From NCBI RefSeq assembly GCF_030700245.1, contig NZ_JAUYZI010000041.1, positions 1 to 53,773 on the forward strand: DNA of 53,773 nt, read 5' to 3'. The position numbers were made by a program, and so were the translations under genes. The notes beneath the pieces are model-generated. The model was given only the letters and a program-made list of their open reading frames with translations, was not told the DNA's origin and did no database searches. Below, piece after piece: positions 1-10,804 of this stretch. The stretch is from Methylobacterium amylolyticum (GTDB lineage Bacteria; Pseudomonadota; Alphaproteobacteria; Rhizobiales; Beijerinckiaceae). Numbering within the stretch: position 1 is the first letter of the stretch; each line of letters opens with the position of its first letter.

Positions 1-544
1 GGCGGGGCGGTGCCCGCGTCGGCGACTTCGGTCGTCGCCGCCCCGGGCGGCGCGTCCGGTGCGGGACGGCTCGGGTGCGGGCATGGAGGCAGGGGCGTAC
101 GCGCCCGGCGCGGCACCAAATGAGCCGCGCCCGGACCCCATCCTGGGCCGATCCTGAGGTAAGACTGCGGGCCCGCATGCCACTACGGGCACGGGCCGGG
201 CTGCAAAGCCCCAGCGACGATGCGGGTTCCGGGGGCGCGAGCCGGGAGCAGCGATGCTTCCTGGGCCGGGCGCCCTGGCCGAGACCGCTCACGTGCGGGC
301 GTAGACCGGGCGGGCTGGAAGACACCGCGACGACAAGATGGCCGGCGGCCCCGGTGACGGGGGGCGTCGGCCACGGGGCGCCGCGGGGGCCGGCTTCCGC
401 GTGTGTCACACGACCAGGGCTCGCGCGGCGTCCCGCGTCCCCTGTTCCAATTGGGCCATGTCCCCGGCGCGCAAGCGGGTGGGGGCGAGAACGCGTGTCC
501 GGAAGGCGGGCTGCGGCGCAGACCCGGCCCATCCCAAAAAACGA
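1..544. other. no gene recognised
   Basis: The stretch is very GC-rich and open in several frames. No conceptual translation looks like a real protein: all are arginine/alanine/proline/glycine-rich in the way typical of out-of-frame high-GC DNA, and none has a convincing ribosome binding site. The first 110 bases could be the tail of a gene entering from outside the window, but I cannot assign a frame. Confidence 0.5.
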
Positions 545-652
545 CCTCATCCTGAGGTGCCGCGCGAGCGGCCTCGAAGGAGGGCTCCAGGGATCGCGCG
601 GCCGGCTGGAGGGCTCCTTCGAGGCCCGCTGCGCGGGCACCTCAGGATGAGG
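545..652. repeat. hairpin repeat, copy 1
   Basis: The element begins CCTCATCCTGAGG and ends CCTCAGGATGAGG, so its two ends are inverted copies of each other. Inside are a second inverted pair around CTCGAAGGAG/CTCCTTCGAG and the phrase CCAGGGATCGCGCGGC. A second copy with the same order of parts lies at 14103-14216. This copy sits just 3' of the PfkB gene, which reads towards it. It could act as a transcription terminator or be a non-autonomous REP/MITE-like element. Similar 'CTCATCCTGAGG' repeats are common in Rhizobiales genomes. Confidence 0.8.
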
Positions 653-704
653 GGGGCTGGTGGGAGGGGCGCTTCCGGGGAGGGCGCGGCGCGCCGCCGC
701 CCCC

Positions 705-1718
705 TCAGAGCAGCCCGCGCTCCTTGGCCAGTCCGACGAGGTCGGCCTGCGGGCGGGCGCCGATGTGCTGGATCACCTCGGCCGCGGCGAGCGCGCCGAT
801 CCGGGCGCTGGTCACGTGGTCGAGGCCGCGGGCGTGGCCGGCGAGGAAGCCGGCGGCGAACAGGTCGCCCGCGCCGGTGGTGTCGACCACCGCCCGCACC
901 GGGCTTGCCGGGACCGAGCGGACCTCGCCGCCCTGCACCACCAGCGCGCCCTGCTCGGAGCGGGTGACGAGGCCGAGCAGGTGCCGGCCGCGGCCGTTGC
1001 GCTCGTCGCGCAGGCGCGCCACCGCCGCGTCGGCGTCGTCGGTCTCGTACAGGCTCTGCAACTCGCCGCTGTTGGCGAACAGGATGTCGATGCTGCCGTC
1101 GCGGATCAGCCCCAGGAACTCGTCCCGGTAGCGGCCGACGCAGAACGCGTCGGAGAGGGTGAGCGCCACGGCGTTGCCGGCCTTGTGGGCGATCTCGACC
1201 GCCTTGCGGAACGCGTCCTTGGCGGCCGGCGGATCCCAGAGATAGCCTTCGAGGTAGACGACCCGGGCGCTGGCCACGAGCGCCGCGTCGACGTCGTCCG
1301 GGCCGAGCCCCTGGCAGGCGCCGAGATAGGTGTTCATCGTCCGCTCGCCGTCCGGCGTGACGAGGACGAAGCAGCGGGCGGTGGCCGGCCCTTCGGCCGC
1401 GGGCGGCACCGAGAAGCCGACGCCGGTGGCCGTCAGGTCGTGGCTGAACAGGCCGCCGAGTTCGTCGTCGCGGACCTTGCCGACGAAGCCGGTCTTGGCA
1501 CCCAGCATCGCCGCGCCGACGGCGGTGTTGGCCCCCGAGCCGCCCGACACGATCGTGGCCGGGCCCATCGCCCGGAACAGGCCCTCGGCGCGGTCCTCGT
1601 CAACGAGCTGCATCGCCCCCTTGGTCACCCCCTGCGCGGCGAGGAAGCCCTCGTCGGTCCGGGCGATCACGTCGACGATGGCGTTGCCGAGGACGAGGAG
1701 GTCGAGGGAGGCGGTCAT
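705..1718 (-). CDS. PfkB-family carbohydrate/adenosine kinase
   Basis: A 337-residue ribokinase/PfkB-fold kinase that phosphorylates a sugar or nucleoside with ATP. Seen: N-terminal glycine-rich GNAIVDV (11-17) and SGGSGANTAVGAA (58-70), typical of substrate binding. The PfkB signature 2, DTTGAGDLFAAG (279-290), carries the anion hole GAGD and catalytic Asp285. Length and motif order match the adenosine-kinase-like branch, often annotated 'adenosine kinase' in Rhizobiales, but the substrate cannot be settled from sequence. It reads towards the hairpin repeat at 545-652. The next gene upstream, Uma2, is on the same strand with a gap of about 70 bases, so co-transcription is possible. Confidence 0.88.
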   Translation of the reverse strand: MTASLDLLVLGNAIVDVIARTDEGFLAAQGVTKGAMQLVDEDRAEGLFRAMGPATIVSGGSGANTAVGAAMLGAKTGFVGKVRDDELGGLFSHDLTATGVGFSVPPAAEGPATARCFVLVTPDGERTMNTYLGACQGLGPDDVDAALVASARVVYLEGYLWDPPAAKDAFRKAVEIAHKAGNAVALTLSDAFCVGRYRDEFLGLIRDGSIDILFANSGELQSLYETDDADAAVARLRDERNGRGRHLLGLVTRSEQGALVVQGGEVRSVPASPVRAVVDTTGAGDLFAAGFLAGHARGLDHVTSARIGALAAAEVIQHIGARPQADLVGLAKERGLL

Positions 1719-1787
1719 CCGGCGGTCCTGATTCGGGTCGGGGTCGCGCCGCCTGTGGCACCGGGGCCGGGCGGGATCAAGGCCGGG

Positions 1788-2348
1788 TCAGGCGTCGGCG
1801 AACAGCGCGGCGACCGGCAGGGTCAGGCCGGGGGGATCGAGGGCGAGGGTGCCGTCGCCGACGATGCGCGTCTCGATCAGATCCCCCGCGCCGCGGCGGT
1901 GGTGGATCACCCGGCGCCCCACGGGATCGAGGATCAGGTAGTGCTCGACGCTCGGGAGCCCGAAATAGCCGACGAGCTTCGAGCCGAGATCGACGGCCCG
2001 GGTGGTGGGCGAGAGGACTTCGAGGAGGATGACGGGATTCGGGATCTCCACCGCGTCGGGATCGACGGGCGGGCCGCAATGGACGAGGGCGTCCGGTTCG
2101 TAAGCCTTGGCGGCGTCGATGCGGACGGTCATGCCATCGGGGAACATGCGGCACGGCAGGGCCGCGCGGCCGATGGCGGCGTGAAGCGCCGACTGCGCCG
2201 CGAACTTGACGAGCGCGTGCCGCGCCCGCTCCGGCAACATCGCGATCACCTCACCATCCAGCAGCTCGTAGCGCCCGGGCCTGCCCTCGGCCCAGACGAG
2301 GAACTCGTCGACCGTCATCCGCGCCTTCGGGATCGGATCCGCCGTCAT
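1788..2348 (-). CDS. Uma2 family (DUF820) putative endonuclease
   Basis: A 186-residue protein of the Uma2/DUF820 family, which has a restriction-endonuclease-like PD-(D/E)XK fold; the biological role of the family is poorly known. Seen: the N-terminal MTVDEFLVWAE and YELLDGEVI blocks, then YEPDALVHC with the expected Asp, NPVILLEVLSPTT with the expected Glu, and the C-terminal VEHYLILDP strand. Length is normal. It lies between the PfkB kinase and an MFS gene on the same strand; neither suggests a partner. Cyanobacteria and Methylobacteria often carry many Uma2 paralogues, so this is probably one of several. Confidence 0.88.
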   Translation of the reverse strand: MTADPIPKARMTVDEFLVWAEGRPGRYELLDGEVIAMLPERARHALVKFAAQSALHAAIGRAALPCRMFPDGMTVRIDAAKAYEPDALVHCGPPVDPDAVEIPNPVILLEVLSPTTRAVDLGSKLVGYFGLPSVEHYLILDPVGRRVIHHRRGAGDLIETRIVGDGTLALDPPGLTLPVAALFADA

Positions 2349-2380
2349 GACCTCAGCCTAGCACGGGCCGGCGCGTCCCG

Positions 2381-3796
2381 TCAGTGCGCGATCTTCTCCA
2401 GGGCGACGTCGCGGGTGCGCGGCCCGAGCAGGCCCACGAGTGTCCCGGCGGCCAGCATCGCCGCCGAGATGAACAGGAACACGGCCGACGTGCCGCCCTC
2501 GCGCAGGACGAAGGCGATGATGAAGCCCGTGAAGATCGCCGAGAACCGGCTCCAGGAATAGACGAAGCCCACCGCCCGCGCCCGGATCGCGGTCGGGAAC
2601 AGCTCGGCCTGGTAGGTGTGGTAGTTGAACGAGAGCGTGTTGGAGGCGAGCGTCAGCCCGATCCCGAGGGCGACGATGGCGGTCACGTCCCGCGTCAGGG
2701 TGAAGGACAGGCCGCAGGCGATGTAGACGAGGCAGGCGGCGACGATGATGTGCTTGCGCTCGAACCGGTCGGCGATCAGCAGCCCGAGCAGCGGGCCCAC
2801 GGGGGCGGCGAGCGCGATCAGCGCCGTGTAGGCGAGGCTCGACGTGACGGTGATGCCCTGCGCGATCAGCAGGGTCGGCACCCAGTTGGCGAAGCCGTAG
2901 AATCCCACCGTCTGGAACACGTTGAAGCCCGCCATCATCAGCGTCCGGCGGCGGTAGGGCGGCACCCACAGGTCGGCGAAGGTGCTCCGCGGCCGCGGCG
3001 GTTCCGGCGGCGCCGGGGCGGGCAGCGGCTTGCCGTACTCCGCGGCGACGCGGGCTTCGAGGCGGGCCATCACCGCCTCGGCCTCCGCGATCCGCCCGCG
3101 CTCGACCAGCCAGCGCGGGCTCTCCGGCAGTTCGCGCCGGATCCACCAGACCCCGACCGCCGCGGAGGCGCCGATCAGCACCACCCAGCGCCAGCCGTCG
3201 ACCCCGAACGGCGCGGCCGGGATCAGCAGGTAGGACAGGAACGCGACGGTCGGCACCGCGCAGAAGCCGATGCCCTGGCACAGGGCGAAGGCGCGGCCGC
3301 GGATCGCCTTCGGCACCAGCTCGGACAGGTAGCTGCCGATGGTGACCATCTCGAGCCCCAGGCCGATGCCGGCGATCAGCCGCCACAGGTTGAGGCCGAA
3401 GGCGTCGGTCTGGCAGGCCATCACGAGGTTGGCGGCGGTGTAGGACAGGAGCGACCACGTGAAGATCGCCCGCCGCCCGAACCGGTCGGCGAGCCAGCCG
3501 CAAGCGATCGTGCCGATGAACAGGCCGGTGAACAGGGCGGCGACGAAGCCGGCCACCCCGCTCGCGCCGAACAGGCCGGGGGTGGTCGGCGTCAGGATCC
3601 CGGCCTTGACGAGGCCGGGGGCGACGAAGCCGGTGAACAGCAGGTCGTAGAGCTCGAAGAAGAAGCCGAGGCCGAGCAGCGCCACCAGCCGCCAGACGGT
3701 GCGGGTCGGCGGCAGGCGGTCGAGGCGGGCGACGATCGCGCCGGGATCGCGTTCAGCCCCGGGTCCCCGCGCGGCCGCCATCGTCGTCCCGTCCAT
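2381..3796 (-). CDS. MFS transporter, sugar-porter-like
   Basis: A 471-residue integral membrane protein of the major facilitator superfamily with about 12 hydrophobic helices. Seen: FFFELYDLLFTG in helix 1, the loop 2-3 motif GWLADRFGRRAIF, and RELPESPRWLVERGR after helix 6. PESPRWL is the hallmark of the sugar-porter/organic-acid carrier branch. A charged central loop with a proline run (PAPAPPEPPRPR) follows, and a second RFERK motif starts the C-terminal half. The substrate could be a sugar, nicotinate or an aromatic acid; sequence alone does not decide. A terminator-like hairpin upstream separates it from glutaminase. Confidence 0.88.
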   Translation of the reverse strand: MDGTTMAAARGPGAERDPGAIVARLDRLPPTRTVWRLVALLGLGFFFELYDLLFTGFVAPGLVKAGILTPTTPGLFGASGVAGFVAALFTGLFIGTIACGWLADRFGRRAIFTWSLLSYTAANLVMACQTDAFGLNLWRLIAGIGLGLEMVTIGSYLSELVPKAIRGRAFALCQGIGFCAVPTVAFLSYLLIPAAPFGVDGWRWVVLIGASAAVGVWWIRRELPESPRWLVERGRIAEAEAVMARLEARVAAEYGKPLPAPAPPEPPRPRSTFADLWVPPYRRRTLMMAGFNVFQTVGFYGFANWVPTLLIAQGITVTSSLAYTALIALAAPVGPLLGLLIADRFERKHIIVAACLVYIACGLSFTLTRDVTAIVALGIGLTLASNTLSFNYHTYQAELFPTAIRARAVGFVYSWSRFSAIFTGFIIAFVLREGGTSAVFLFISAAMLAAGTLVGLLGPRTRDVALEKIAH

Positions 3797-3844
3797 CGTG
3801 TCCGCCTCCCGGCAGCGCCAGTGCCGCGGAACGCGGGCCTCCGC

Positions 3845-3867
3845 AAGCCCCGACGCGAGCGGGGCTT
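3845..3867 (-). terminator. hairpin terminator behind glutaminase
   Basis: AAGCCCCG and CGGGGCTT form a perfect 8-bp stem around a 7-base loop. The hairpin abuts the glutaminase stop codon. No T-run follows on the minus strand, so it would be a non-canonical intrinsic terminator. Confidence 0.55.
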
Positions 3868-4796
3868 CAGGCGCCGAAGACCGACCAGCCCATGCGCTGC
3901 GTCAGCCGTTCCAGCGCGATCCGGCCGAGATGGGAGTTGCCCGCCTCGTCGAGGCCCGGCGACCAGACCGCGATCGAGGCGCGGCCGGGGGCAACCGCCA
4001 GGATGCCGCCGCCGACGCCGCTCTTGCCCGGCAGGCCGACCCGGTAGGCGAACTCACCCGAGCCGTCGTAGTGGCCGCAGGTCAGCATGATCGCGTTGAT
4101 GCGGCGCGCCCGCTCCGGCGAGACCACGGAATGGCCGGTCGAGGGGTTGCGGCCGTTGTGCGCCAGGAACCGGCCGGCGGCGGCGAGCTGGCGGCAAGTC
4201 ATGGCGATGGCGCAGTGGTGGAAGTAGACGCCGAGCGTGTAGTCGACCGGGTTCTCGATCACCCCGAACGACCGCATGTAGTTGGCGAGCGCGGTGTTGC
4301 GGAAGCCCGTGCGCTTCTCGGAGGCCGCCACCGTCGCGTCGATGGTGATCGTCTGGTCCTGTGCCAGGAACTGCATGAAGCGCAGGATCTCGCCGAGCGC
4401 CTCCCGCGGCTCGTGGCCGGAGAGGATCACGTCGGTGACGGCAATGGCGCCGGCGTTGATGAACGGGTTGCGCGGCACGCCGCGTTCCCGCTCCAACTGG
4501 ACGATGGAGTTGAACGGGTTGCCGGACGGCTCGCGGCCGACGCGCTTCCACAGCCGGTCGCCGACCATGCCGAGCGCCAGCGTCAGGGTGAACACCTTCG
4601 AGATGCTCTGGATCGAGAACAGGGTCTCGCTGTCGCCGCCCGCCGAGAGCCGCCCGTCGGCGTCGATCACCGCGAGGCCGAACCGGCCCGGATCGACGTG
4701 GGCGAGTTCGGGGATGTAGTCGGCCACCGCGCCGCGGTCGGCGCGGGCGGCCATCTCCTCCGAGATCTCTCGGACCACGCTGTCGAGGTCGGGCAC
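3867..4796 (-). CDS. glsA: glutaminase
   Basis: Hydrolyses L-glutamine to glutamate and ammonia. With the GTG start at 4796 the protein is 309 residues, the usual length for bacterial GlsA. Seen: catalytic Ser-x-x-Lys in SIQSISKVF (Ser64, Lys67), GNPFNSIVQLE, NPFINAGAI, the MRSFGVIENPVDYTLGVYF block, LAHNGRNPSTG and GLPGKSGVGGG, all family signatures. The frame stays open far upstream, but that upstream translation is a shadow of the ABC exporter, so the GTG is chosen on homologous length. It is separated from the upstream exporter gene by about 110 bases. Confidence 0.93.
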   Translation of the reverse strand: MPDLDSVVREISEEMAARADRGAVADYIPELAHVDPGRFGLAVIDADGRLSAGGDSETLFSIQSISKVFTLTLALGMVGDRLWKRVGREPSGNPFNSIVQLERERGVPRNPFINAGAIAVTDVILSGHEPREALGEILRFMQFLAQDQTITIDATVAASEKRTGFRNTALANYMRSFGVIENPVDYTLGVYFHHCAIAMTCRQLAAAGRFLAHNGRNPSTGHSVVSPERARRINAIMLTCGHYDGSGEFAYRVGLPGKSGVGGGILAVAPGRASIAVWSPGLDEAGNSHLGRIALERLTQRMGWSVFGA

Positions 4797-4909
4797 GGCT
4801 CGGCTCGTTCTGGAGGCGGCACCGGCTCGGGCCGCGGCGGCATATGCCGCCCGACAGGCAAGGATGGCGCCGGAACCGCCGGACGCCCCGGTCCGGTTCC
4901 GAAAGGGAA

Positions 4910-6691
<1,782 letters not shown>

Positions 6692-6912
6692 TCCGTGTTC
6701 ACGCTGCACTGGCGGGCGGCGGCTGGGGTGTGCGCCTGCGACGAGGGACGCACCGATCCGCAGCGCCAACGCGACAGCGTTGCCATATGTTGCACCCGCG
6801 CGCCCGCCGCGCGCGCTTTTATCCGCTCAAGCTGAACGCCGCTTGAAGCCGTCCCCGCAAGGACCGCGTCGCACGGGCCCTCGACGGACAAGCCGGTCCG
6901 GGGCCGCCTGGT

Positions 6913-8334
6913 TCAGGCCTCGTCCGGCTCCGCGCGGGTCTCGGGCATGATCAGGGCCACCAGCAGGAAGGCGGCGAATCCGACCAGCGCGAGGCCGAGG
7001 AAGGCGCTGTGGCTGCCGAGCCGGTCCGCCATGACGCCCGCGAACGAGGTCGAGAGCGCCGCGCCGATGCCCATCGCCGTGCCGACCGCGCCGAGCGCGA
7101 GGTTGAACCGGCCGGTGCCGCGGGTGAGGTCCGAGACGATCAGCGGCACCATCACCCCGAGCACCGAGGCCGAGACGCCGTCGAGCATCTGGATGGCGAC
7201 GAGGCCGTAGGGGTTGGTCGTGTAGGCGAACAGCAGCCCGCGCAGGGGCAGGGCCGCGAAGCCCACGAGCAGGACGGGGTAGCGCCCGAAGCGCTCGGCC
7301 GCCCGCCCGACCGCGGGGGCGAGCAGGGCGAGCACCGCCTGCGGGACCATGATGCAGGCGGCCACCAGGGCGGTGGCGGTCTCGCTCGCCCGAAGGGTCA
7401 GGACGCTGCCGACCAGCGGCAGCATCGCCGCGTTGGCCAGGAAGAACAGCACCATGCAGCCGCCGAAGGCGAGGAGGCCGCGGTTGCCGAGCAGGGCGCG
7501 CAGGGCGTCGCGCCCGGTCGCCGGCCGCGCGGCCGGGGCGTGCTCCGCCTCCTGCGCGCGGACACGCTCCTCGGCGCGGGGCGTCTCCCCGGCGCGGGCA
7601 TTGGCGTCGATCTCGTCGGCGCGGATCGCGGACAGGGCCATGATCGTCGGCACGACCAGCGCAGCGGTGAGGTAGAAGACCGCGCCGTTCGAGAGGTAGT
7701 AGCCGCAGGCGCCCATGCCGGCGGCGGCGAGCGCGTTGCCGAGCGCCTGGAAGCTGGCGTTGCGCCCGAGCCGCTCGCCGGCCCGCGCATGGCCGACGAG
7801 GCCGATGCTGATCGCGGCGATCGCGGGCGTCAGGACGCAGCTCGCCGCCGAGTGCAGCGCCATCGCCAGCAGGACGACCAGGAAGTTCGGCCAGACGGCG
7901 AGCGCGAGGGCGCTCCCGGAGATGCCGACCACCGCGACGCCGGCCGCGAACCGCTTCGATCGCACCGCGTCGACGAAGGCGCCGCCGGGCACCTGCCCCA
8001 GCAGGCCGACGAGGCTGCCCACGGTGAGCGCGAAACCGATGTCGGACTGGGTCCACTTCGCCTGGGAGAAGTAGACGGCGAGGAACGGCCCGAAGCCGGT
8101 CTGGAGGTTGGCGACGAAGAAGGCGAACGCGTCCAGGCCGCGGCGGCTGCCGAGCGAGACCGCCTGCCCGGCCGCGGCGGCGCGGGGCCCGGGCCACGGC
8201 CCGTGACCCGCCTCGCGCGTCGCCTCGGATGGCGGCTCCTTCAGGCGCGCGGGCCGGGCGCGGATCTCCTGGCGGGACACGTCGCGCTCGCGCGGCGCGG
8301 GGACGGGACGCGGCTTCAACCGGGCCACCGTCAT
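6913..8334 (-). CDS. MFS transporter
   Basis: A 473-residue major facilitator with about 12 membrane helices and a charged central loop (around residues 260-300) rich in Arg/Glu/Ala. Seen: FVANLQTGFGPFLAVYF in helix 1, QVPGGAFVDAVRSKR as the loop 2-3 motif, and VMADRLGSHSAFLGLAL near the end. It looks like a drug or metabolite efflux carrier; the substrate is not inferable. The start codon overlaps the stop of the upstream PRC-barrel gene as ATGA, implying translational coupling. The first 60 or so residues are hydrophilic and unusual for MFS, so the true start might be further in, although the overlap argues for this one. Confidence 0.85.
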   Translation of the reverse strand: MTVARLKPRPVPAPRERDVSRQEIRARPARLKEPPSEATREAGHGPWPGPRAAAAGQAVSLGSRRGLDAFAFFVANLQTGFGPFLAVYFSQAKWTQSDIGFALTVGSLVGLLGQVPGGAFVDAVRSKRFAAGVAVVGISGSALALAVWPNFLVVLLAMALHSAASCVLTPAIAAISIGLVGHARAGERLGRNASFQALGNALAAAGMGACGYYLSNGAVFYLTAALVVPTIMALSAIRADEIDANARAGETPRAEERVRAQEAEHAPAARPATGRDALRALLGNRGLLAFGGCMVLFFLANAAMLPLVGSVLTLRASETATALVAACIMVPQAVLALLAPAVGRAAERFGRYPVLLVGFAALPLRGLLFAYTTNPYGLVAIQMLDGVSASVLGVMVPLIVSDLTRGTGRFNLALGAVGTAMGIGAALSTSFAGVMADRLGSHSAFLGLALVGFAAFLLVALIMPETRAEPDEA

Positions 8335-9044
8335 TTATCGGGCGCCTTCTCGGGCGCGGGTTTCTGGGCCGGCGCGGGGGCGGCCGGGGCGGGCGCGGGC
8401 GTCGCCTGGGCGGCCTGGGGCGGCGACTGGGCAGGGGCCTGGACCGGGGGGGCCTGCTGGGGGGCCGCCTGCGTCGCGGCGGCGGCCTCGCCCTCCGGTG
8501 GCGGGCCGGACGGGCTCGCCGGGCCGAGGACGACGATCGGCTCGCCGGACTTGTACTCCGGCGAGACGCGGACTTGGTTGCGGGTCAGGGCGACGGAGAG
8601 GCGGCGCTCCTTGCCGCTGTCGGCCGTGAAGCGCAGGGCCCGCCAGTCGACGGCGATCTTGCGCGAGCCGACCCCGAGGAAGCCGCCGAAATCGATGATG
8701 GCGGCCCGCGGATGTCCCTCCTTGTCGATGATCACGTCGATGACGCGGCCGAGCTCGTCGCCGCCGGCGCTGCGCACGCTGCGGCCGAGCAGGCTCTCGT
8801 AATCCTGGGTGTCGAGGACGGTGGCCGGCGTCCCCTGCTGCGCCGCCGCGGGAGGCGCGGACGGCACGGCCGGGGCCGGGGTCGCGACCGGGGCAGGGGG
8901 GGCGACCGGAGCGGCGGGCGCCACCGGTGCGGGCGTCGGCGAGCCGGAGGGACCCTCGCCGCCCGGCGGCTGGGTCTGCGCCGCAGTGCCCGACGCCCAC
9001 AGGGCGAGGCTCGCGGCCGCGATCATCCGACTGGTTCTGAGCAC
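8331..9044 (-). CDS. secreted PRC-barrel domain protein
   Basis: A 237-residue protein from a GTG start, chosen because AGAGG lies 8 bases upstream. A signal peptide (MIAAASLALWASGTAAQ) is followed by an Ala/Pro-rich linker and one PRC-barrel domain (roughly residues 95-170). The domain shows YESLLGRSVRSAGGDELG, VIDVIIDKEGHPRAAIIDF and GFLGVGSRKIAVDW. A second long Ala/Pro/Gln tail follows. PRC-barrels are small beta-barrels; in secreted Rhizobiales proteins their role is unknown. It is the first gene of a two-gene unit with the MFS carrier (ATGA overlap). It is divergent from the lipoprotein gene at 9328, across about 280 bases that should hold both promoters. Confidence 0.85.
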   Translation of the reverse strand: MLRTSRMIAAASLALWASGTAAQTQPPGGEGPSGSPTPAPVAPAAPVAPPAPVATPAPAVPSAPPAAAQQGTPATVLDTQDYESLLGRSVRSAGGDELGRVIDVIIDKEGHPRAAIIDFGGFLGVGSRKIAVDWRALRFTADSGKERRLSVALTRNQVRVSPEYKSGEPIVVLGPASPSGPPPEGEAAAATQAAPQQAPPVQAPAQSPPQAAQATPAPAPAAPAPAQKPAPEKAPDK

Positions 9045-9327
9045 GTGTCGACCTCTGGAAGGGGCGCCCGGTCGGACCGGATGCCGGCGTCGCCGCGGCA
9101 GACCGGTCCCGGTGCCGGCCGCCGCGGCGACCCTGCCCGCCGACCTGGGCGAATTGTGGACCGCGGGCAACGGTCCGCAAGTTCCGCGCCTCATCGCGCC
9201 CCGGCGCACCACTCATGCGGGTGATCCCGCGCCGGACGTCTGTTTTTCGCCGCAAGCCGCGCGTAGAGGCCCGGACAACCACGCGAGCCGCGGATGCCAC
9301 CGCGGCCTCCGTTCGAGGACTTCAGAC

Positions 9328-9723
9328 ATGCCCGCAACCCCGCCCTCAGGACGCACCTGCGCCCTCGCCCTGGCCGCCGCGCTCGCGGGCGCCGGGCTCG
9401 CCGGCTGCCAAGCGCTGGGCGGCGGCGGCGGGGTGATGCCGGCCACCGACGTCGGCCTGCCCCCCTCCCTGCGCGGCTCGATCCCGGGACGCGAGGCGCG
9501 CACCGCGACCGTCGACCAGGAGGGCCGCCCGCTCCAGACCGCTCCGACCCGCCAGCTCGCCCTGCCGAAGAGCGCCGGCGCGGGGAGCCGCACCGCCGAG
9601 GCGGGCGAGCGCCGCATCCGCCGCGAGGACATCGAGGGCAACGAGGTCCGCAGCAGCAGCGGCGGCTCGATGAGCCCGACCATGTCCTCCGGCGGCGGCG
9701 TCGGTCTCGGCGGGAAGTTCTGA
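9328..9723 (+). CDS. putative small lipoprotein
   Basis: A 131-residue protein with a signal peptide ending in the lipobox LAGC, so it is probably lipid-anchored. The mature part is hydrophilic, rich in Gly/Ser/Arg, with no recognised domain and a serine/glycine-rich C-terminus ending GGKF. The ATG at 9328 follows GAGGA 10 bases upstream. It ends only 7 bases from the stop of the convergent PRC-barrel gene. Function unknown. Confidence 0.7.
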   Translation: MPATPPSGRTCALALAAALAGAGLAGCQALGGGGGVMPATDVGLPPSLRGSIPGREARTATVDQEGRPLQTAPTRQLALPKSAGAGSRTAEAGERRIRREDIEGNEVRSSSGGSMSPTMSSGGGVGLGGKF

Positions 9724-9730
9724 GCGCGGC

Positions 9731-10165
9731 TCAGGCGGTCGGCGCGCGGCGTCCGTAGAAATCGTCCACCCGGCCCCCGTAGGCCGGATCGGCGAAGCCG
9801 TCCTCGCCCGCCGCGTGGCTCGGGGCGCCGGCCAGCACCCCCGGATCGATGTCCACGACGTAGCCGCCGAGTTCCGTGCTGTAGGTCAGCGCCCGCCACG
9901 GCAGCGGGTGGTGATTCTCGCCGAGCCCCAGGAAGCCGCCGAAGGCCAGCACCGCGTAGGCGACCTGCCCCGAGACCTTGTCCACCATGAAGTTGTGGAC
10001 GGCGCCGAGATGCCGGCCGCCGCGGTCGTAGACGGCGGTGCCCTCCACCTTGTTGGACGCGATCAGACGTGCGGTCTCGTCGATCGCGATGCCCTCGCCC
10101 GTGGGATCGAGCTCCAGCGATCCCGGCTTCCTGACGGCGCGCTCGTTCGGGAGATCCGTGGGCAT
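9731..10165 (-). CDS. PRC-barrel domain protein
   Basis: A 144-residue cytoplasmic-looking protein with one PRC-barrel: TARLIASNKVEGTAVYD, GGRHLGAVHNFMVDK, VAYAVLAFGGFLGLG and HHPLPWRALTY. The start at 10165 is fixed by AGGAGG 4 bases upstream. There is no signal peptide, unlike the PRC-barrel protein at 8331-9044, so the two are probably not functionally redundant. This family is abundant in Methylobacterium; the function is not known, although PRC barrels elsewhere bind RNA-processing or photosynthetic partners. Confidence 0.85.
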   Translation of the reverse strand: MPTDLPNERAVRKPGSLELDPTGEGIAIDETARLIASNKVEGTAVYDRGGRHLGAVHNFMVDKVSGQVAYAVLAFGGFLGLGENHHPLPWRALTYSTELGGYVVDIDPGVLAGAPSHAAGEDGFADPAYGGRVDDFYGRRAPTA

Positions 10166-10223
10166 ACTGCCTCCTGTTGACGATCTGTGGCCCAACGCGC
10201 GGACCGGTCCGGGTTTCCTGAGG

Positions 10224-10709
10224 TCACGACCCCGACGGCAGGCCGGCCTCCGCGCGGCGCTCCGCGATCCGGTCGCGCACCGCGCGGCTGGCCAGCAGCA
10301 TCTCGAAGCCGAAGGCGACGAGCGCCAGAAGCGTGCACAGGATAGCCATGCCGAACAGGCCGAACAGCAGGGCCTCCACCGTGCTGTCGCTCAGGGCCCC
10401 GACGAACAGGGTCAGCACCGCCCCGCAGGTCGCCACGCCGCCGAGCGCGGCGAGGCCCACCGCGCCGTCGAGGGCGAGGGAGCGGAGATGAAGCCGGTCG
10501 AGGCGCCGCCCGAGCCGCGCCCGCTCCGCGTCGCCCGCTCCGGTCAGGAGCGTGGAGACGCGGTCGGCCTGGTCGGCGACGCGGGCGAGCCGGGCGCCGA
10601 ACACGTTCAGCAGGGTCGCGATGCCGGAGAGCAGGAAGACCGGGGTCAGGGCGATCTGGACGACGTGCGCGGTGCTCTCGAGGGTTCCGCCGGGGCTCGG
10701 GTCGATCAT
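10224..10709 (-). CDS. DUF2721 membrane protein
   Basis: A 161-residue inner-membrane protein with a hydrophobic N-terminal segment and two strongly hydrophobic helices in the second half. The hallmark of DUF2721 is seen at the N-terminus: HVVQIALTPVFLLSGIATLL followed by NVFGARLARVADQADRV. Function is unknown in the family. The start is chosen at MIDPSPGG because the sequence before it is arginine-rich and unlike the family. Same strand as the PRC-barrel gene, with a gap of about 60 bases. Confidence 0.8.
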   Translation of the reverse strand: MIDPSPGGTLESTAHVVQIALTPVFLLSGIATLLNVFGARLARVADQADRVSTLLTGAGDAERARLGRRLDRLHLRSLALDGAVGLAALGGVATCGAVLTLFVGALSDSTVEALLFGLFGMAILCTLLALVAFGFEMLLASRAVRDRIAERRAEAGLPSGS

Positions 10710-10804
10710 CCCGGACGCATGCACCGGCCCGCGCCGCGCGGCAATGCCGCCCGGCCGCCCGCGGCCGCTCGCGCGGCGCGACCGCATCCGCCGGGTCCGG
10801 CCCG

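Noticed and set aside
75..967. Long open frames on the plus strand before and inside the PfkB gene
   Set aside because: They are arginine/proline/glycine-rich translations of high-GC DNA, lack ribosome sites and lie antisense to a well-supported kinase gene or across the hairpin repeat.
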